DNA of 33,796 nt from Bacteroidales bacterium (GTDB lineage Bacteria > Bacteroidota > Bacteroidia > Bacteroidales > Paludibacteraceae): contig JAJFVH010000137.1 in NCBI GenBank assembly GCA_021371875.1, forward strand, positions 1 through 33,796. Direction: 5' to 3'. Under the pieces are notes generated by a model. The model was not told where the DNA came from. It worked only from the letters and a program-made list of their open reading frames with translations, and ran no database searches. Each line of letters opens with the position of its first letter. The first letter of the stretch is position 1. Made by a program: the position numbers and the translations under genes. Below are positions 32,590-33,796 of this stretch, piece after piece.

Positions 32590-33618
32590 ATGAAAAGTTT
32601 CGCAAGCGACAATTATTCAGGTATTCATCCCGAGATACTTGATGCTATACAACATGCCAACACACAACATGAGATATCCTATGGCGATGATTTTTATACC
32701 GCAAAAGCGCTTGAACTCTTCGAAAACTTGTTCGGAAATGTGAAAGTGCTTTATGCTTTTAATGGTACCGGCGCTAATATCGTAAGCCTCAAATGTTGCA
32801 CATTGCCATTTCAGGCTGTAATTTGTGCCGAAACCGCCCATATAAACTCCGACGAATGTGGTGCACCCACTCAAAATATAGGCAGTTCGCTCCTTACCTT
32901 ACCCACCCCCGACGGAAAACTGACTCCGGAATTAATCAAACCTTTATTAAATCGGGTTGGGAATGTTCACAATACGCAACCTAAAGTAATTTCAATCAGC
33001 CAAAGCACCGAACTTGGCACGGTTTACTCCATCGACGAACTGAATACACTCTGCCGCTTTGCCCACGAAAATGGTTTATACGTTCATTTGGACGGAGCTC
33101 GTATTTCGAATGCCGTGGCATCGCTGGGTGTTAGCCTGAAAGAAGCAACCGTTGATTGCGGAGTTGATATTATGAGCTTTGGCGGCACAAAAAACGGGCT
33201 GATGATCGGCGAAGCCGTTTTGATTTTCAACGATAAATTAAAAAAAAATGCGCCTTACTTTCAAAAACAAACTGCACAACTCTTCTCTAAAAACCGCTTT
33301 ATTGCCGCACAATTTATAGCTCTGCTCACCAACGATTTATGGAAAAGGATGGCGCTCCATTCCAACCGCATGGCTCAGTTACTGGCTACCGAAGTCAGCC
33401 AGATTCCAGGCGTTAAAGTAACCCGGAGCGTTGATGCCAATGCTGTTTTTGCCATCATTCCAACTCACGCCATCGAAGCTTTACAAAACAAATACCGTTT
33501 CTATGTTTGGGACGAAAAAACCAAGGAACTCCGCTGGATGTGTTCGTTCGATACCACCGAAGAAGAAGTGATGGACTTTACGGTTACACTTAGACAATTA
33601 GTGGAAAAAGGTCAATAA
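32590..33618 (+). CDS. Low-specificity threonine aldolase
   Basis: A 342-residue PLP enzyme of the threonine aldolase / beta-eliminating lyase family. The N-terminus ASDNYSGIHPEILDAI and SYGDDFYT (30-36) match the family. ETAHI places His83 where it stacks on PLP, HLDGAR (166-171) contains Asp168 and Arg171, and SFGGTKNG (196-203) contains Lys201, the Schiff-base lysine. It cleaves threonine or allo-threonine to glycine and acetaldehyde in the cytoplasm. It could be co-transcribed with the PUR-like gene 48 bp upstream. No terminator is seen after its stop, and a transposase remnant or element end lies 62 bp downstream. The stereospecificity label (LtaE-like) cannot be settled by eye. Confidence 0.92.
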   Translation: MKSFASDNYSGIHPEILDAIQHANTQHEISYGDDFYTAKALELFENLFGNVKVLYAFNGTGANIVSLKCCTLPFQAVICAETAHINSDECGAPTQNIGSSLLTLPTPDGKLTPELIKPLLNRVGNVHNTQPKVISISQSTELGTVYSIDELNTLCRFAHENGLYVHLDGARISNAVASLGVSLKEATVDCGVDIMSFGGTKNGLMIGEAVLIFNDKLKKNAPYFQKQTAQLFSKNRFIAAQFIALLTNDLWKRMALHSNRMAQLLATEVSQIPGVKVTRSVDANAVFAIIPTHAIEALQNKYRFYVWDEKTKELRWMCSFDTTEEEVMDFTVTLRQLVEKGQ

Positions 33619-33680
33619 AGTGCTTTTCGTTGCGAATGGCCATTCTTAGTTTCCTATCGGTTATTTCTTTTTTTGAGGTG

Positions 33681-33796
33681 CTATGAAAAATAGTTTGCTA
33701 TTCTATACAATGCAAAGTCTTTGTCTTTTATGCCATAATTATTAGAGACGAATCTATTAATTTTACCATTTAATCTTTCGGCCTTTGCATTAGTTT
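33681..33796 (-). mobile_element. 3' end of a transposase gene (ISL3-like DDE), cut by the window edge
   Basis: Minus-strand frame 33794-33681 reads 37 residues to a TAG stop (33681-33683), from TNAKAERLNGKINRF to FALYRIANYFS. The NAKAE-x-x-N-x-KI pattern, with an F-x-x-YRI tail, is that of the C-terminus of ISL3-type (DDE) transposases, where the Glu of AE is the last catalytic acid. The upstream part of the gene lies beyond the window. The 62 bp between this stop and the threonine aldolase stop (33619-33680) should contain the element's terminal inverted repeat if the copy is intact, but I cannot define it without the other end. Confidence 0.6.

Noticed and set aside
1..33796. CRISPR arrays, tRNA or rRNA genes, prophage or defence genes
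   Set aside because: No regularly spaced repeats, tRNA-like folds, rRNA-like stretches or phage/defence proteins were seen on reading both strands by eye; a tool run (for example tRNAscan-SE, CRISPR finder, DefenseFinder) would settle this.

Overview
The window reads as chromosomal DNA of a member of the Bacteroidota, most likely a Bacteroidales outside the genus Bacteroides (Paludibacter/Porphyromonas-like). The evidence is a full-length SprA (type IX secretion translocon), a SusC/SusD pair with an ECF sigma/FecR regulator, the long Bacteroidota form of NusB followed by yajC and ybbR, a DUF3276 PUR protein, Bacteroidota-type promoters (TAnnTTTG), and the near absence of Shine-Dalgarno sequences. 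The genus is inference; there is no rRNA or tRNA here to test it.

Layout. (1) 1-2664, plus strand: a small two-helix membrane protein, then a polysaccharide-deacetylase-like protein overlapping a family-4 glycosyltransferase by 4 bp, probably surface glycan synthesis. (2) 2665-2976: a very long intrinsic terminator, then a palindromic intergenic element with perfect 22-bp inverted ends and four 13-nt hairpins of one design. (3) 2977-13269, minus strand: dsbD, sprA and ruvA. (4) 13529-14206: an exported Mn-type superoxide dismutase with its own terminator. (5) 14482-26525, plus strand: a complete polysaccharide-utilization locus consisting of ECF sigma factor, FecR anti-sigma, SusC with an N-terminal STN signalling domain, SusD, a PKD-type surface glycan-binding lipoprotein, a BACON-GH16 endo-beta-glucanase lipoprotein and a GH3 beta-glucosidase lipoprotein. 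(6) 26642-31874, minus strand: nusB, yajC, ybbR, then three genes of the WbpE/WbpD/WbpB pathway for a diacetamido-uronic acid nucleotide sugar. (7) 32146-33618, plus strand: a DUF3276/PUR protein and a threonine aldolase. (8) 33681-33796: the 3' end of a transposase gene entering from the right edge.

How the genes work together. In the PUL, GH16 should cut a beta-1,3-containing glucan (laminarin-like) at the surface. The PKD protein and SusD would capture the oligosaccharides, SusC would import them, and GH3 would release glucose. The STN domain of SusC can report occupancy to FecR, which would release the sigma factor to transcribe the locus. The Wbp-like genes and the left-edge deacetylase/glycosyltransferase pair both point to surface polysaccharide synthesis. 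SprA and DsbD belong to envelope protein export and folding.

No CRISPR array, defence island, prophage or evidently new multi-gene system was seen. The least explained structures are non-coding: the palindromic element at 2735-2974, the two-tier palindrome in the susC leader at 16242-16286, and the hairpin just before the GH16 start at 23001-23033.
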